Assembly (NCBI GenBank): GCA_031288335.1
Contig: JAITRO010000126.1
Location: 1-34,908, forward strand
Origin: Synergistaceae bacterium
Lineage (GTDB): Bacteria > Synergistota > Synergistia > Synergistales > Synergistaceae
Length of the DNA: 34,908 nucleotides
Direction: 5' to 3'
Position 1 is the stretch's first letter, and every line of letters starts with the position of its first letter. The notes under the pieces were generated by a model. That model made no database searches. It worked only from the letters and a program-made list of their open reading frames with translations, and was not told the origin of the DNA. Positions 26,343 through 34,908 of this stretch are shown here, piece by piece. Made by a program: the position numbers and the translations under genes.

Positions 26343-26357
26343 GAAAAGGGCATTTTT

Positions 26358-28859
26358 GTGAGGAGAAATATTTTCACGTGTTTTGCGAAATGGAGTGCGC
26401 GGCTGCCGCTTGTCCTCGCGGCGTTTGCGCTGCTGGCGGCGCTCGCCGGGCCGGCGCCAGCGCTGGAGTGGAAAGAACCGGGGGAGGGAGAGGAGAAAGG
26501 GCATTACGAGGTCAAAAACGCCGCTGACCTTTATTTTTTCGTGGAGCAGATAGTAAAAAAAATCCCAGCCAATCAAAACGTCGAATATGATGTCGTTCTG
26601 ACGGGCGACATCGATTTAACGGAGATGAATTGGGTACCGATAAATCCGCCCACAGAGGCTAACGGCTACTCCGGCACGTTCGATGGGAAAGGGCACACGA
26701 TCGAGTTTAAAAGCAGAGACGACGGTACTGACGCGAATACTCAAATTTTAGGGCTGTTCGGAAGAATCTGCGGCGGGGTTGTGAAGGATCTCGTCGTCTC
26801 CGCTGATCTTGCATCGAGCCGCAGCTACCGCGCGGGCATCGTAACGGCACTGCTTGACGGCGGGACGATAGAGAACGTCAGGGTGTACGGCGCCATAGGC
26901 AACGCGTCGTGGGCGGGAGGCATCGCTTGTGTGATCAGGGGAACGAACCCCAAGATCCTCAATTGCGCCAACTACGCGCGGATTACCTCATTTGGATATG
27001 CGGGCGGGATAGCCGGAATGAGCGAAGCAAGCGGGCGCATCGAGAACTGTGCCAACTACGGCGAAATAATCGGCGTCAGCACAGGTACATCATCAAGTAT
27101 TACGGATTGTACAGGAGGCATAATTGGCTGTCTTTATGATACTGCTGCCAACGGTATCACCATCTCCAATTGCTACAACGCAGGGGCGATCAGACAGCCC
27201 AACCGCTCCTCCATCTCCAATAAGGTAGGCGGTCTGTTGGGAGGGGGTTACTACGAATGGTTCAACGGCGGTCCATTGCGCGTCGAATATTGCTTCAACT
27301 ACGGTCCCGTCACGATCGGAGACGCTGCCACCGCTAACGGCCCGGTCATAACGGGAGGAGGCTGGGACACGACGGACCCGGAAGACAACATTTTGACGCC
27401 CATCTTTAATAATACCTTCTATTTGCCTGGCTCCGGCGGGGCGCTCTTCGGAACGATGAAACCCGAGAATCCCAATATCGGAGGCGCAAACGGCGAGGAC
27501 GGCTGGGGCTCTGAGGCAATCAAGGCGCTTGTCAAAGGGATGACGGAGGAGGAATTCGCGGACGGCACGATGCTGACTCAGCTTAACGCCGGACCTGGCG
27601 GCACGATAGACGGCAAGCCGCAGTGGGCACAGGGCAGGTATTACCCCGAACTGATCAATTTCTTAGTCGATTGGATGCCTCCGACGCTGACCCACGGCGC
27701 CGCCGATCGCGTGAGCGACGCGGAGGCCGCGGTGACGTTCAGCAGCGATGAAGCTGGAACGTACTACTACGCGGTGACCGAATCCGGCGCGGGAGCGCCC
27801 GCGATCGCCACGGACGGCGAAGGATGGGAACTTGTCGCGGGCGAAAACACGATTACGCTGAATAATCTCGTGTCCAAGAGCGCGTATGACATCCACATCC
27901 GGGCGAAGGACGCGGAAGGCAACGTGAGCGGACAGACGAAGATAACGATCCCGGCATACGATCCTCCGGTAACAATCCCGGAAGACGATCCCCCGGTAAC
28001 AATCCCGGAAGACAACGTCAGCGTCGTAACCTCTGAGGACAAAACGGTGATCACGGCCAATCCGGGCACCAACGCTGTTAAGGTCGCCGACGGAAGCAAG
28101 ACGGTGGTGATCAGGACAGATATTTTGACTGAGATGGCGGATAACATAGCTGCGCTGAATACCGCGCAAGAAAGCAAGCCGATCGAGATTAATGTCGCGG
28201 TGCCTCGGACCGCGGCGGACGGCGAATTCAATACGTCCAAAATTTCGCTCCCCGCCGAGGGGCTGAAAAATATCCTGGAGGAGATAAAAACCGACCATGA
28301 TGTCAAGATAATCCTTCTCGAAGACATATGTGAGGCCGCGATCGACAAGGCGGTCCTCAGAACCGTGGTAGAGAAAGCCGCCGAGGCGGGCGGGCAGGAT
28401 GTCACAGTTGACATAATCGCCGAACGGAAGGATGAGGACGATAATTCGCTTACTCCGAAACAGAAAGACATCCTGACGGACGACAAATTCCGCGGGATCT
28501 ATGACATATCAATATGGGTGAATGATGAAAAACTGGAAGATTTCAAGGCGGACGGCGGCAAGCTGACCATCGGCCTGCCGTTCGGGCTGGGAGCGGGCGA
28601 GTTTGGCGAGTACGTGTGGACTTACCGCGTCGATGACGACGGAAGTACGGTTCGCATGGAGACGGGCAGGTTCTACGACGACGACAAGAATCTGGCCGTC
28701 TTCGAGACAGATCACCTTTCGGTCTACTCTCCGGCCTATGAACCTGCTTACGAACAAGGTGAGCCGTCTCCATCCGACGGCGGCTGTTCCGCCGGCATCG
28801 GAGGCGCCATAACGCTGCTCCTGGCCGCGGTTATCCGTGCCGCGCGCAGGAAGGATTAA
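26358..28859 (+). CDS. Large surface protein: signal peptide, GLUG-like beta-helix repeats, short linker repeats, Synergist-CTERM-like sorting tail
   Basis: Repeats such as GGIACVIRGTNPKILNCANYARIT / GGIAGMSEASGRIENCANYGEII; C-terminus SDGGCSAGIGGAITLLLAAVIRAARRKD. Confidence 0.85.
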   Translation: MRRNIFTCFAKWSARLPLVLAAFALLAALAGPAPALEWKEPGEGEEKGHYEVKNAADLYFFVEQIVKKIPANQNVEYDVVLTGDIDLTEMNWVPINPPTEANGYSGTFDGKGHTIEFKSRDDGTDANTQILGLFGRICGGVVKDLVVSADLASSRSYRAGIVTALLDGGTIENVRVYGAIGNASWAGGIACVIRGTNPKILNCANYARITSFGYAGGIAGMSEASGRIENCANYGEIIGVSTGTSSSITDCTGGIIGCLYDTAANGITISNCYNAGAIRQPNRSSISNKVGGLLGGGYYEWFNGGPLRVEYCFNYGPVTIGDAATANGPVITGGGWDTTDPEDNILTPIFNNTFYLPGSGGALFGTMKPENPNIGGANGEDGWGSEAIKALVKGMTEEEFADGTMLTQLNAGPGGTIDGKPQWAQGRYYPELINFLVDWMPPTLTHGAADRVSDAEAAVTFSSDEAGTYYYAVTESGAGAPAIATDGEGWELVAGENTITLNNLVSKSAYDIHIRAKDAEGNVSGQTKITIPAYDPPVTIPEDDPPVTIPEDNVSVVTSEDKTVITANPGTNAVKVADGSKTVVIRTDILTEMADNIAALNTAQESKPIEINVAVPRTAADGEFNTSKISLPAEGLKNILEEIKTDHDVKIILLEDICEAAIDKAVLRTVVEKAAEAGGQDVTVDIIAERKDEDDNSLTPKQKDILTDDKFRGIYDISIWVNDEKLEDFKADGGKLTIGLPFGLGAGEFGEYVWTYRVDDDGSTVRMETGRFYDDDKNLAVFETDHLSVYSPAYEPAYEQGEPSPSDGGCSAGIGGAITLLLAAVIRAARRKD
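27960..28013 (+). repeat. 27-bp tandem repeat x2 (PPVTIPEDD linker)
   Basis: GATCCTCCGGTAACAATCCCGGAAGAC then GATCCCCCGGTAACAATCCCGGAAGAC. Confidence 0.9.
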
Positions 28860-28907
28860 CTGGCATATAGAGGAAATTCCGCGCGGGAATCCTCGCAGCG
28901 GTTCCAG

Positions 28908-28956
28908 CGGCCCCCGTCCGAGTTATCGTCAGGATAGGGGGCCGTTCTTTGTGTTC
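28908..28956 (+). terminator. Rho-independent terminator after the surface protein gene
   Basis: CGGCCCCC ... GGGGGCCG stem followed by a T-rich tract TTCTTTGTGTTC. Confidence 0.75.
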
Positions 28957-28983
28957 TTTTTTGTCAAGACGCAGCTCACTTTG

Positions 28984-29038
28984 GGACCTTACGGACACAC
29001 TTCACCAATAAAAAACAAAAATTTGGGTTGCGGGTGCC
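28984..29038 (-). repeat. Dispersed intergenic repeat, family C, inverted copy
   Basis: Reverse complement GCACCCGCAACCCAAATTTTTGTTTTTTATTGGTGAAGTGTGTCCGTAAGGTCC aligns with 33102-33157. Confidence 0.7.
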
Positions 29039-29262
29039 AAAACGATTGCCCAAGTTCCCAGTCCGCTTCTTGGTCTTTGATAAATCACGCCTCTGTATAC
29101 ACTAAAAAAGATTCACGCGCAAGCTTGGGCAACTCAAGAGCAATATGTGTATCCTAAAATCCCGTATCTGAATTCTATCCAAATTAGCGGCATATCGGGA
29201 TCATCATGAAACGATCGTGTTTAAACCTTCGAACCGCGTGTATTTTGGCGGCCTTGATGCGC

Positions 29263-29268
29263 TATAAT
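29263..29268 (+). promoter_or_regulatory. Possible -10 box (TATAAT) for the ELM1-like gene
   Basis: Perfect TATAAT 26 nt upstream of ATG 29294; no strong -35 element visible. Confidence 0.3.
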
Positions 29269-29293
29269 TCTCTTCACAGGACGGTGACGCGTC

Positions 29294-30601
29294 ATGCCCA
29301 ACGAGGAAGAAACTTCCGATAAAAATTACGGCCCGCGCGATTCCGGAAACGACCTGCGCGGCTTTGACGAGCCGGAGGAAAGACCCGCCCGCGCGGATTT
29401 GAAACTTATCGTCATACTCAAGGACAAGATAAGGGGACATGTGAACCAGAGCAGAGGCGTAGCCGCATGGCTTGTAAAACGCACAGGCGCCCAAATGGCC
29501 GAGATCGAGATACCCGAACTCAAACGCATTGCCTGTCTCAAGACAAGACGGGCGGCGGCGGCGCTTCTCAGCGGAGATAAAAAGAACGCGCGCGAATGGC
29601 TGGCGGTATCGGGAGGTGACGTCACCGCCAGGACACTAGCGCAGCTGCTGCTCGAATGTGGAATACGCGAAGGGGACGCGACGTCCCTCATGCTGCTCTC
29701 AGCGGGAAGTATGCCGGCTTTTTATAATATCGCGCTGGGTGCGGTATGGCGTTGCATGTGCACAACCATCATGACGCCCAGCGTTATCGGTACGGATATG
29801 TTCGATTTCGCCATAGTCCCCGATCACGACTACCCCGACGAATCGCCGAACATATTGCCGACCGTGGGCGCTCCGAATCTGATAGTGAGGGAGGAACTCG
29901 GACCTCCCGGAGAAGCGTTGCTCAAGGAGTTTCCCCCCAGGTACGAACGCAGATGGGGGCTGCTCATCGGCGGCGACGATAAAAATTATCGCCTCAGCGC
30001 CTCGTGGATGCACAAACAGTTAGGCAAGGTATTCCGCGAGGCGGAGAAAGACGGCGTCGACCTTTATATTTCGACCAGCAGGAGAACGTCGCCCGAGGCG
30101 GAAAATGCGCTGCGCCGAATGGTATCGAGCTGCGGCAACGTCAGGTTTTTCCTGGCGGCGTCCGCCGACCCATTCAACGCCGTGCCGGGAATACTGGGCG
30201 CGTGCGATGAAATGTTCGTCACAGACGACTCCGTAAATATGGTCTCGGAGACCGTGACAGCCGGTCACAGGGTCATCCTGCTGAAAACTGAGCGCGCCGG
30301 CATGTTCAAAAAACGGCTTCAGCTCGCGACGGCCATGATGGTGGAGTCGGGGCTGCTGCCCAAAAAGGCGTTGTGGGGAGCGCCTCGTTTCGACAGGACG
30401 TACCAGTCATTCAGGAATATGGGACTTCTGACGGATTTTGTGGATTGGATATACGAACGCAGACACGACAATATTTTCCCCGTCTCCGCTGAGGACGACG
30501 CAGATTGGAACCGTGAAGGCTTCAACGAGGCGCGCAGGGCGGCGGATTGGATATTGTCGAATCTCCCCGGCATAATTCATCCCGAGGAGCAATCCTTGTA
30601 G
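29294..30601 (+). CDS. ELM1/GtrOC1-type putative glycosyltransferase (Mito_fiss_Elm1-like)
   Basis: DKIRGHVNQSRGVAAWL, LIGGDDKNYRLS, STSRRTSPEAENALRR, FVTDDSVNMVSETVTAGHRV. Confidence 0.85.
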   Translation: MPNEEETSDKNYGPRDSGNDLRGFDEPEERPARADLKLIVILKDKIRGHVNQSRGVAAWLVKRTGAQMAEIEIPELKRIACLKTRRAAAALLSGDKKNAREWLAVSGGDVTARTLAQLLLECGIREGDATSLMLLSAGSMPAFYNIALGAVWRCMCTTIMTPSVIGTDMFDFAIVPDHDYPDESPNILPTVGAPNLIVREELGPPGEALLKEFPPRYERRWGLLIGGDDKNYRLSASWMHKQLGKVFREAEKDGVDLYISTSRRTSPEAENALRRMVSSCGNVRFFLAASADPFNAVPGILGACDEMFVTDDSVNMVSETVTAGHRVILLKTERAGMFKKRLQLATAMMVESGLLPKKALWGAPRFDRTYQSFRNMGLLTDFVDWIYERRHDNIFPVSAEDDADWNREGFNEARRAADWILSNLPGIIHPEEQSL

Positions 30602-30629
30602 GAAAAGACTTCATGGAGGAGTGATTCGT

Positions 30630-32009
30630 ATGGGGTGCAAGAAAGTATTGTACGGGATTGATGACAGACCGTCACTCGGCGTCGCAATACTCGCCGGGGC
30701 GCAGCACGTGCTGACGCTCTTCGGGGCGACGACGCTGGTGCCGCTGATAGTGGGTCCGGGCATGGGAATGACTCAGTCGCAGATAGCAGTGTTCATAGGC
30801 TGCGTCTACTTCGGCATGGGCATAGCGACCCTCGTTCAGACACATCCGAAATTCGGCTCGGGGCTTCCGATAGTGCAGGGCTCCAGCTTCAGTTTCATTC
30901 CTCCAATCATGACCATAGTGGGTTTATATCAGTCTCAGGGGCCCGAGACGATAATGCAATACGTCGGCGGCGCGCTCATTGCTGGAGGCGTCGTACTGGG
31001 GCTCATCGGCTACACCGGACTGGTCGGCAGGATCAGGAAGGCTATAACGCCGGTGGTCATAGGGCCCACAATAATGGCGATAGGTTTTTCGCTCGCAGGA
31101 ACGGCCATAGGAAGTGCCTCGACGTATTGGCCGGTCTCCATCTTGGTCGTGGTGCTGGTGTTTTATTTCAGTCTCATAAGCAAAAACAGGTTTTTCAACA
31201 TCTTTGCCATACTGACCGCGATAGTCGCGGCGTATCTGGTCTGCCTCGCGGGTTCCCTCGCGGGCGTTTTCAAGGCGGGACACGCCGCTTTCGTCGATCT
31301 CGCCGCCGTCGCCTCCGCCGACTGGCTCAGATTCGATCTCGTCATACCATGGGGCGCGCCGAAATTTTCCGTCGAGGCCATCGGCGCGATTTCGGCCGGT
31401 TTCCTGTGTGTCATGATCGAGAGTATAGGGGACTACCACTCTTGCGCGTTCGCGGCCGGCGCGGACGATCCCACCGAAAAACAGATAAGCCGCGGCATAG
31501 GCGCCGAGGGGCTCAACTGCGCGGTATCGGGCTTTTTGGGTTCTGTCGGCACCACTTCTTATACTGAAAACATCGGACTCATAGGGCTCACCGGAGTGGC
31601 GTCGAGGCACGTCGTCCGCATGGGCGCGATCTTGCTGATACTGATGTCCTTCGTGGGCAAACTGGGCGCGCTCGTCGCCACGATGCCCTCTCCGGTCATA
31701 GGCGGCGCGTACATCACACTTTTCGGGACCATAGGCGCGCTGGGCATACAGAATCTCATGCGTGCCGATATAAGCAGCCAGAGAAATATCCTGATAGTGG
31801 GCTTCGCGTTCCTCATGTCGCAGGGGCTTCCCGTGTGGGTGGACGCGAACCAGGCGGCGTTCATCGAGGCGTTCGGCGATGTGCCGGGCAAGACGATATG
31901 GGCAATATTGAACACCAGAATGGCTGTGGCGGCCATCTGCGCGATGCTGTGTGATTCCCTCATTCCGGGAACTCCGCAGGAGCGCGGAATAGCCAAAAGA
32001 GAGCAATGA
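30630..32009 (+). CDS. NCS2-family uracil/xanthine permease
   Basis: GAQHVLTLFGATTLVPLIVG, LPIVQGSSFSFIPP, IESIGDYHSCA, TTSYTENIGLIGLTGVASR. ATG 30630 preceded by GGAGGAG. Confidence 0.92.
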   Translation: MGCKKVLYGIDDRPSLGVAILAGAQHVLTLFGATTLVPLIVGPGMGMTQSQIAVFIGCVYFGMGIATLVQTHPKFGSGLPIVQGSSFSFIPPIMTIVGLYQSQGPETIMQYVGGALIAGGVVLGLIGYTGLVGRIRKAITPVVIGPTIMAIGFSLAGTAIGSASTYWPVSILVVVLVFYFSLISKNRFFNIFAILTAIVAAYLVCLAGSLAGVFKAGHAAFVDLAAVASADWLRFDLVIPWGAPKFSVEAIGAISAGFLCVMIESIGDYHSCAFAAGADDPTEKQISRGIGAEGLNCAVSGFLGSVGTTSYTENIGLIGLTGVASRHVVRMGAILLILMSFVGKLGALVATMPSPVIGGAYITLFGTIGALGIQNLMRADISSQRNILIVGFAFLMSQGLPVWVDANQAAFIEAFGDVPGKTIWAILNTRMAVAAICAMLCDSLIPGTPQERGIAKREQ

Positions 32010-33064
32010 ACGTGGAGACCGGTTTGGAACGCACGGTGTTGGGAAGCGCAGGCATCTGCGTGACCAGGAGTGGTTTTGGGGCGCTGCCGGTTCAGAGAAT
32101 TCCCTTTGAGGATGGCGTGACCCTCCTGCGCGCCGCCCGCGACGGCGGCATAAATTTCTTCGACACGGCGAGAGGTTACGGCGACAGCGAAGCGAAGATA
32201 GGGGCCGCGTTCTCCGGCGCACGCGAAGAAGTGGTGATAGCTTCGAAATCGCCCGGCGCAGCCGCCGCGGATTACGCCCGCGACCTTGACGAGAGCCTGA
32301 GACAGCTTCGCACCGACTGCATAGACATATATCAGTTTCACCTGGCGAAAAAATGTCACCGGCCCGGTGAACCGGACGGGCTTTACGATGCCGCGCTGGC
32401 TGCGAAAACCACCGGCAAAATCCGGCACATAGGGCTCACCTCCCACAGGCTGGAGGTCGCGGTTGAGGCCGCAAAGTCGGGCCTCTACGAGACGGTGCAG
32501 TTCCCGTTGAGCTATCTGTCCGACAATAAAGATCTCGAACTCGCCGCTATATGCAAGGAGAACGACGTCGGCCTCATAGCCATGAAAGCCCTCGCCGGCG
32601 GCCTCGTCACCAACGCGCGCCTGGCGTGGCTCTTTTTGCGGCAATACGAAAATGTGATACCCATCTGGGGCATCCAACGCATGAGCGAGTTGGAGGAATT
32701 TCTGTCGTTCGAGAAGAATCCGCCGAGGTTCGACGAAGAGGTAAAGAGCGCGATAGCCCGCGACAGGGAGGAGCTGAGCGGCAACTACTGCCGGGGCTGC
32801 GGCTATTGTCTGCCTTGTCCCGCCAATATCGAGCTGAACTGGGCGGCGCGAATGACGCAGGCGCTGCGGCGCCTCGACCCCGAGAGTTTCCTCACGCCCA
32901 AGTGGCGCGCGAAGATGGCGCTGGTAGAGAACTGCATCCACTGCGACGCGTGCAAATCGAGATGTCCATACGAACTCGACACTCCGACGCTCATCGCCGA
33001 GTCGTGGAAGGATTACAAGATATTCGCGGCGGAGTGGGACGCGGCGCGTGGAGAGAATTTATAA
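32006..33064 (+). CDS. Aldo/keto reductase with C-terminal [4Fe-4S] ferredoxin-like domain
   Basis: FFDTARGYGDSEAKIG, IDIYQFH, GLTSHRLE; CRGCGYCLPCP and CIHCDACKSRCPY; ATGA overlap with the permease. Confidence 0.92.
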   Translation: MNVETGLERTVLGSAGICVTRSGFGALPVQRIPFEDGVTLLRAARDGGINFFDTARGYGDSEAKIGAAFSGAREEVVIASKSPGAAAADYARDLDESLRQLRTDCIDIYQFHLAKKCHRPGEPDGLYDAALAAKTTGKIRHIGLTSHRLEVAVEAAKSGLYETVQFPLSYLSDNKDLELAAICKENDVGLIAMKALAGGLVTNARLAWLFLRQYENVIPIWGIQRMSELEEFLSFEKNPPRFDEEVKSAIARDREELSGNYCRGCGYCLPCPANIELNWAARMTQALRRLDPESFLTPKWRAKMALVENCIHCDACKSRCPYELDTPTLIAESWKDYKIFAAEWDAARGENL

Positions 33065-33101
33065 AATGATTATGTAGGGGCGAACCTATCCAAAGTTGAC
33101 T

Positions 33102-33157
33102 GCGCCCGCAACTCAAATTTTTGTTTTTTTATTGGTAAAGTATGTCTGTAAGGTGCC
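33102..33157 (+). repeat. Dispersed intergenic repeat, family C, direct copy
   Basis: GCGCCCGCAACTCAAATTTTTGTTTTTTTATTGGTAAAGTATGTCTGTAAGGTGC; inverted partner at 28984-29038. Confidence 0.7.
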
Positions 33158-33203
33158 AACGGCTAAAGTCGTTGGCTTTTTCGCCGCTTTGTCGTAAAAT
33201 ATG
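33154..33203 (+). promoter_or_regulatory. Hairpin plus repeat family B; possible terminator and/or sigma-28-like promoter
   Basis: GCCAACG-GCTAAAGT-CGTTGGC-TTTTTC hairpin; overlapping TAAA-N15-GCCGCTTT; shares CGCCGCTTTGTCGTAAAATAT with 396-417. Confidence 0.35.
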
Positions 33204-33251
33204 ATACGACATAATATCGAATACGTTCGATGTCCGAGAAGAGGTCGGTCG

Positions 33252-34076
33252 ATGGGCGGTCATCATGAAGAACAGTATTATATCGCTCCGGATTTTGAAA
33301 TTTTGTACAGAGAGCTGAGTGATCTGCGGAAGGAGCTGGCGGCTCTTTTCGAGGAAGTGGAGTTTATCGACAGGGTGGTCATTCCCCGCACCCGGAACAA
33401 TTACCTCATAAAGGTCGAAGCCCTGCGGGTGGAACTGCTTCATGCACAGATCAACGTCATGAAAACCCGCCGCAGGATAGCGATCCTTCGTTTCTGCATC
33501 GACAGGGGAGAGGCGGTTTTATGGAACGATATCAATTACAGGATCGAGAGCGAGTTCAAGGAGTGGGATGCAAAGCTGGCCCACGAGCAGGCTCAGATAG
33601 AGAACGCAAAAGCGCGCTTCTCGTCGTTTGCCCCGTCGGAGGACGAGAACGAGACAAGAGTGGTGTTCCGCACGCTCTGCCGCAAGCTCAATCCAGAGAT
33701 AAACCCGGATCAGAGCGACGAGGTCAAATCGTTATGGCCGAACGCCTGTGCGGCGTACGCGAACGGCGACCTCTTCCACCTAAAAGCGCTTCTCATAATG
33801 TCGGACGATTATCCCGACAGCTACGATCTTCCCTGCAACGTTGGCGCGATGAGGGAGAATCAGGCGATGTTGAAGGAGCATATAGCGCGGATGCGCGCCA
33901 AGCTGCGCAGCGCGAAGTCACATCCCGTTTTTGAATGGATGACTCTCCTTCATGACAGTGAGCGTCTCAGCGCAGAACAAAACCGCCTGCGCGGCGAGAT
34001 ATCCCGCATGAAAGCGCAGCACGCTGCGCTGTTCGACATGCAGAAATCGCTGGAGCTTCGCGGCGTGAAAAGATAA
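33252..34076 (+). CDS. Coiled-coil protein with degenerate J-domain-like segment, unknown function
   Basis: Long helical stretches; VVFRTLCRKLNPEINPDQSDEVKSLWPNACAAYANGDLFHLKAL resembles J-domain helices II/III without an intact HPD. ATG 33252 preceded by GAAGAGG. Confidence 0.65.
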   Translation: MGGHHEEQYYIAPDFEILYRELSDLRKELAALFEEVEFIDRVVIPRTRNNYLIKVEALRVELLHAQINVMKTRRRIAILRFCIDRGEAVLWNDINYRIESEFKEWDAKLAHEQAQIENAKARFSSFAPSEDENETRVVFRTLCRKLNPEINPDQSDEVKSLWPNACAAYANGDLFHLKALLIMSDDYPDSYDLPCNVGAMRENQAMLKEHIARMRAKLRSAKSHPVFEWMTLLHDSERLSAEQNRLRGEISRMKAQHAALFDMQKSLELRGVKR

Positions 34077-34088
34077 TTTTCGCAGCGT

Positions 34089-34223
34089 AAAACCTTGGAG
34101 CTCCGCCCCAAGCTCCGCCGGGGAACCAGTTCCCCGTACCCCTTTTTATTATTAAATTATTATTAAAGAGGGTGCGGGGAACAAGTTCCCTGCCAGGGTT
34201 CGGGGCAGGGCCCCGAGGTTCTG
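34089..34223. repeat. Dispersed intergenic repeat, family A, copy 2 (two-module element)
   Basis: AAAACCTTGGAGCTCCGCCCCAAGCTCCGCCGGGGAACCAGTTCCCCGTACCCCTTTTTA... GTGCGGGGAACAAGTTCCCTGCCAGGGTTCGGGGCAGGGCCCCGAGGTT. Confidence 0.8.
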
Positions 34224-34717
34224 TATTTTATCTCCTCGCGGCGTATTATTCGCTGGTTGGCGCTTCCGACAAAGGACATATCCAGTGTCCTTTTGCCGGA
34301 TTCAAAACGCCCGTCAACCAGGGCGTCCGCGCATCCGAGCAGGGCGGTTTCGTATGGGTCAAGGCGCGATAATATTTCCTCTATCGTCCATCCCGTGTAT
34401 ATCCACAAGTCAAAGCCAAGTTCGCGTATGAAGCGCGCGAACGGCAGGAGTTGACGGGCCTGCGCGAACGGTTCGCCCCCGGAAAGTGTGACGCCGCTGA
34501 TGAGGGGATTGTCGCGCACGCATGATTGGAAACGCGAGATTAACTCCGCGCCGTCAATATCGTATCCGCCCAACGGGTCGTGCGTCCGCGGGTTATGACA
34601 ACCAGCGCAGCGATGCGGACATCCCTGGACAAACACGACGTACCTCAGCCCAGGGCCGTCCACTATCGATTCCTCCGCTATTCCGGCCAGCCTCAGCGTT
34701 TCGCGCGCCTCGTTCAA
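34163..34717 (-). CDS. nrdG: Anaerobic ribonucleoside-triphosphate reductase activating protein
   Basis: Radical SAM motif GCPHRCAGCHNP, SIVDGPGLRYVVFVQG, GVTLSGGEPFAQ, DALVDGRFE; TTG start overlapping the nrdD stop. Confidence 0.92.
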   Translation of the reverse strand: MNEARETLRLAGIAEESIVDGPGLRYVVFVQGCPHRCAGCHNPRTHDPLGGYDIDGAELISRFQSCVRDNPLISGVTLSGGEPFAQARQLLPFARFIRELGFDLWIYTGWTIEEILSRLDPYETALLGCADALVDGRFESGKRTLDMSFVGSANQRIIRREEIKYRTSGPCPEPWQGTCSPHPL

Positions 34718-34908
34718 ACGGCGTGCTTCACTCTGTCGCGTTCCTCGGCGCGCTTGGCGTCGTTGAAACGCTCCACAGTGCCCACCAGGTAGCCCGTGAT
34801 CCTTCGGATGCGCTCGAATTTGCCGCCGCCCTCGTTTTCGGCTCTCCCGCATTTCGGACAGCGGCCGTTTATGATGCCGTTATAACCGCAGACCGGGTCA
34901 CAGTCGAC
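34714..34908 (-). CDS. nrdD: Anaerobic ribonucleoside-triphosphate reductase, 3' end (partial)
   Basis: Minus strand VDCDPVCGYNGIINGRCPKCGRAENEGGGKFERIRRITGYLVGTVERFNDAKRAEERDRVKHAV*; NrdD C-terminal zinc site and ITGYLVGT..RFN.AKRAE..DRVKH. Confidence 0.92.
   Translation of the reverse strand, partial: VDCDPVCGYNGIINGRCPKCGRAENEGGGKFERIRRITGYLVGTVERFNDAKRAEERDRVKHAV

Noticed and set aside
31559-32941. 460-aa minus-strand ORF
   Set aside because: Antisense to the NCS2 permease and aldo/keto reductase, both clearly supported.

Overview
The window reads as a chromosomal segment from a diderm, flagellated, strictly anaerobic bacterium. A Synergist-CTERM-like C-terminus at 28779-28856 makes Synergistetes/Synergistota the most likely source; this is inference and no search was run. 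Main contents, left to right: the 3' end of an ABC transporter ATPase; a methyl-accepting chemotaxis protein convergent with a large fliD across a 25-bp perfect-stem bidirectional terminator; a histidine phosphatase; a small sigma-70 family factor followed by a possible membrane partner; and a long envelope / lipid A / Kdo cluster (bamA - unknown exported protein - lpxD - lpxC - fabZ - lpxA - 18-codon mini-ORF - lptF/G-type permease - lpxI - lpxB - msbA - lpxK fused to an LpxB-like domain - kdsA - kdsD). Then follow a PD-(D/E)XK-like protein with a heptad-coding tandem repeat; a scar region with a truncated RAYT transposase N-terminus joined to a kdsD-like fragment; two paralogous small secreted proteins and a large Synergist-CTERM beta-helix protein; an ELM1-type GT-B protein; an NCS2 permease; a [4Fe-4S] aldo/keto reductase; a protein with a degenerate J-domain-like motif; and nrdG/nrdD (partial). 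The most notable items are the LpxK::LpxB-like fusion, the unknown protein between bamA and lpxD, the sigma/membrane-protein pair upstream of the lipid A cluster, repeated modules inside FliD, the tandem novel secreted family, several dispersed intergenic repeat families (one supplies the nrdG stop codon), and the RAYT/kdsD fusion scar. No CRISPR array, rRNA or tRNA was recognised.
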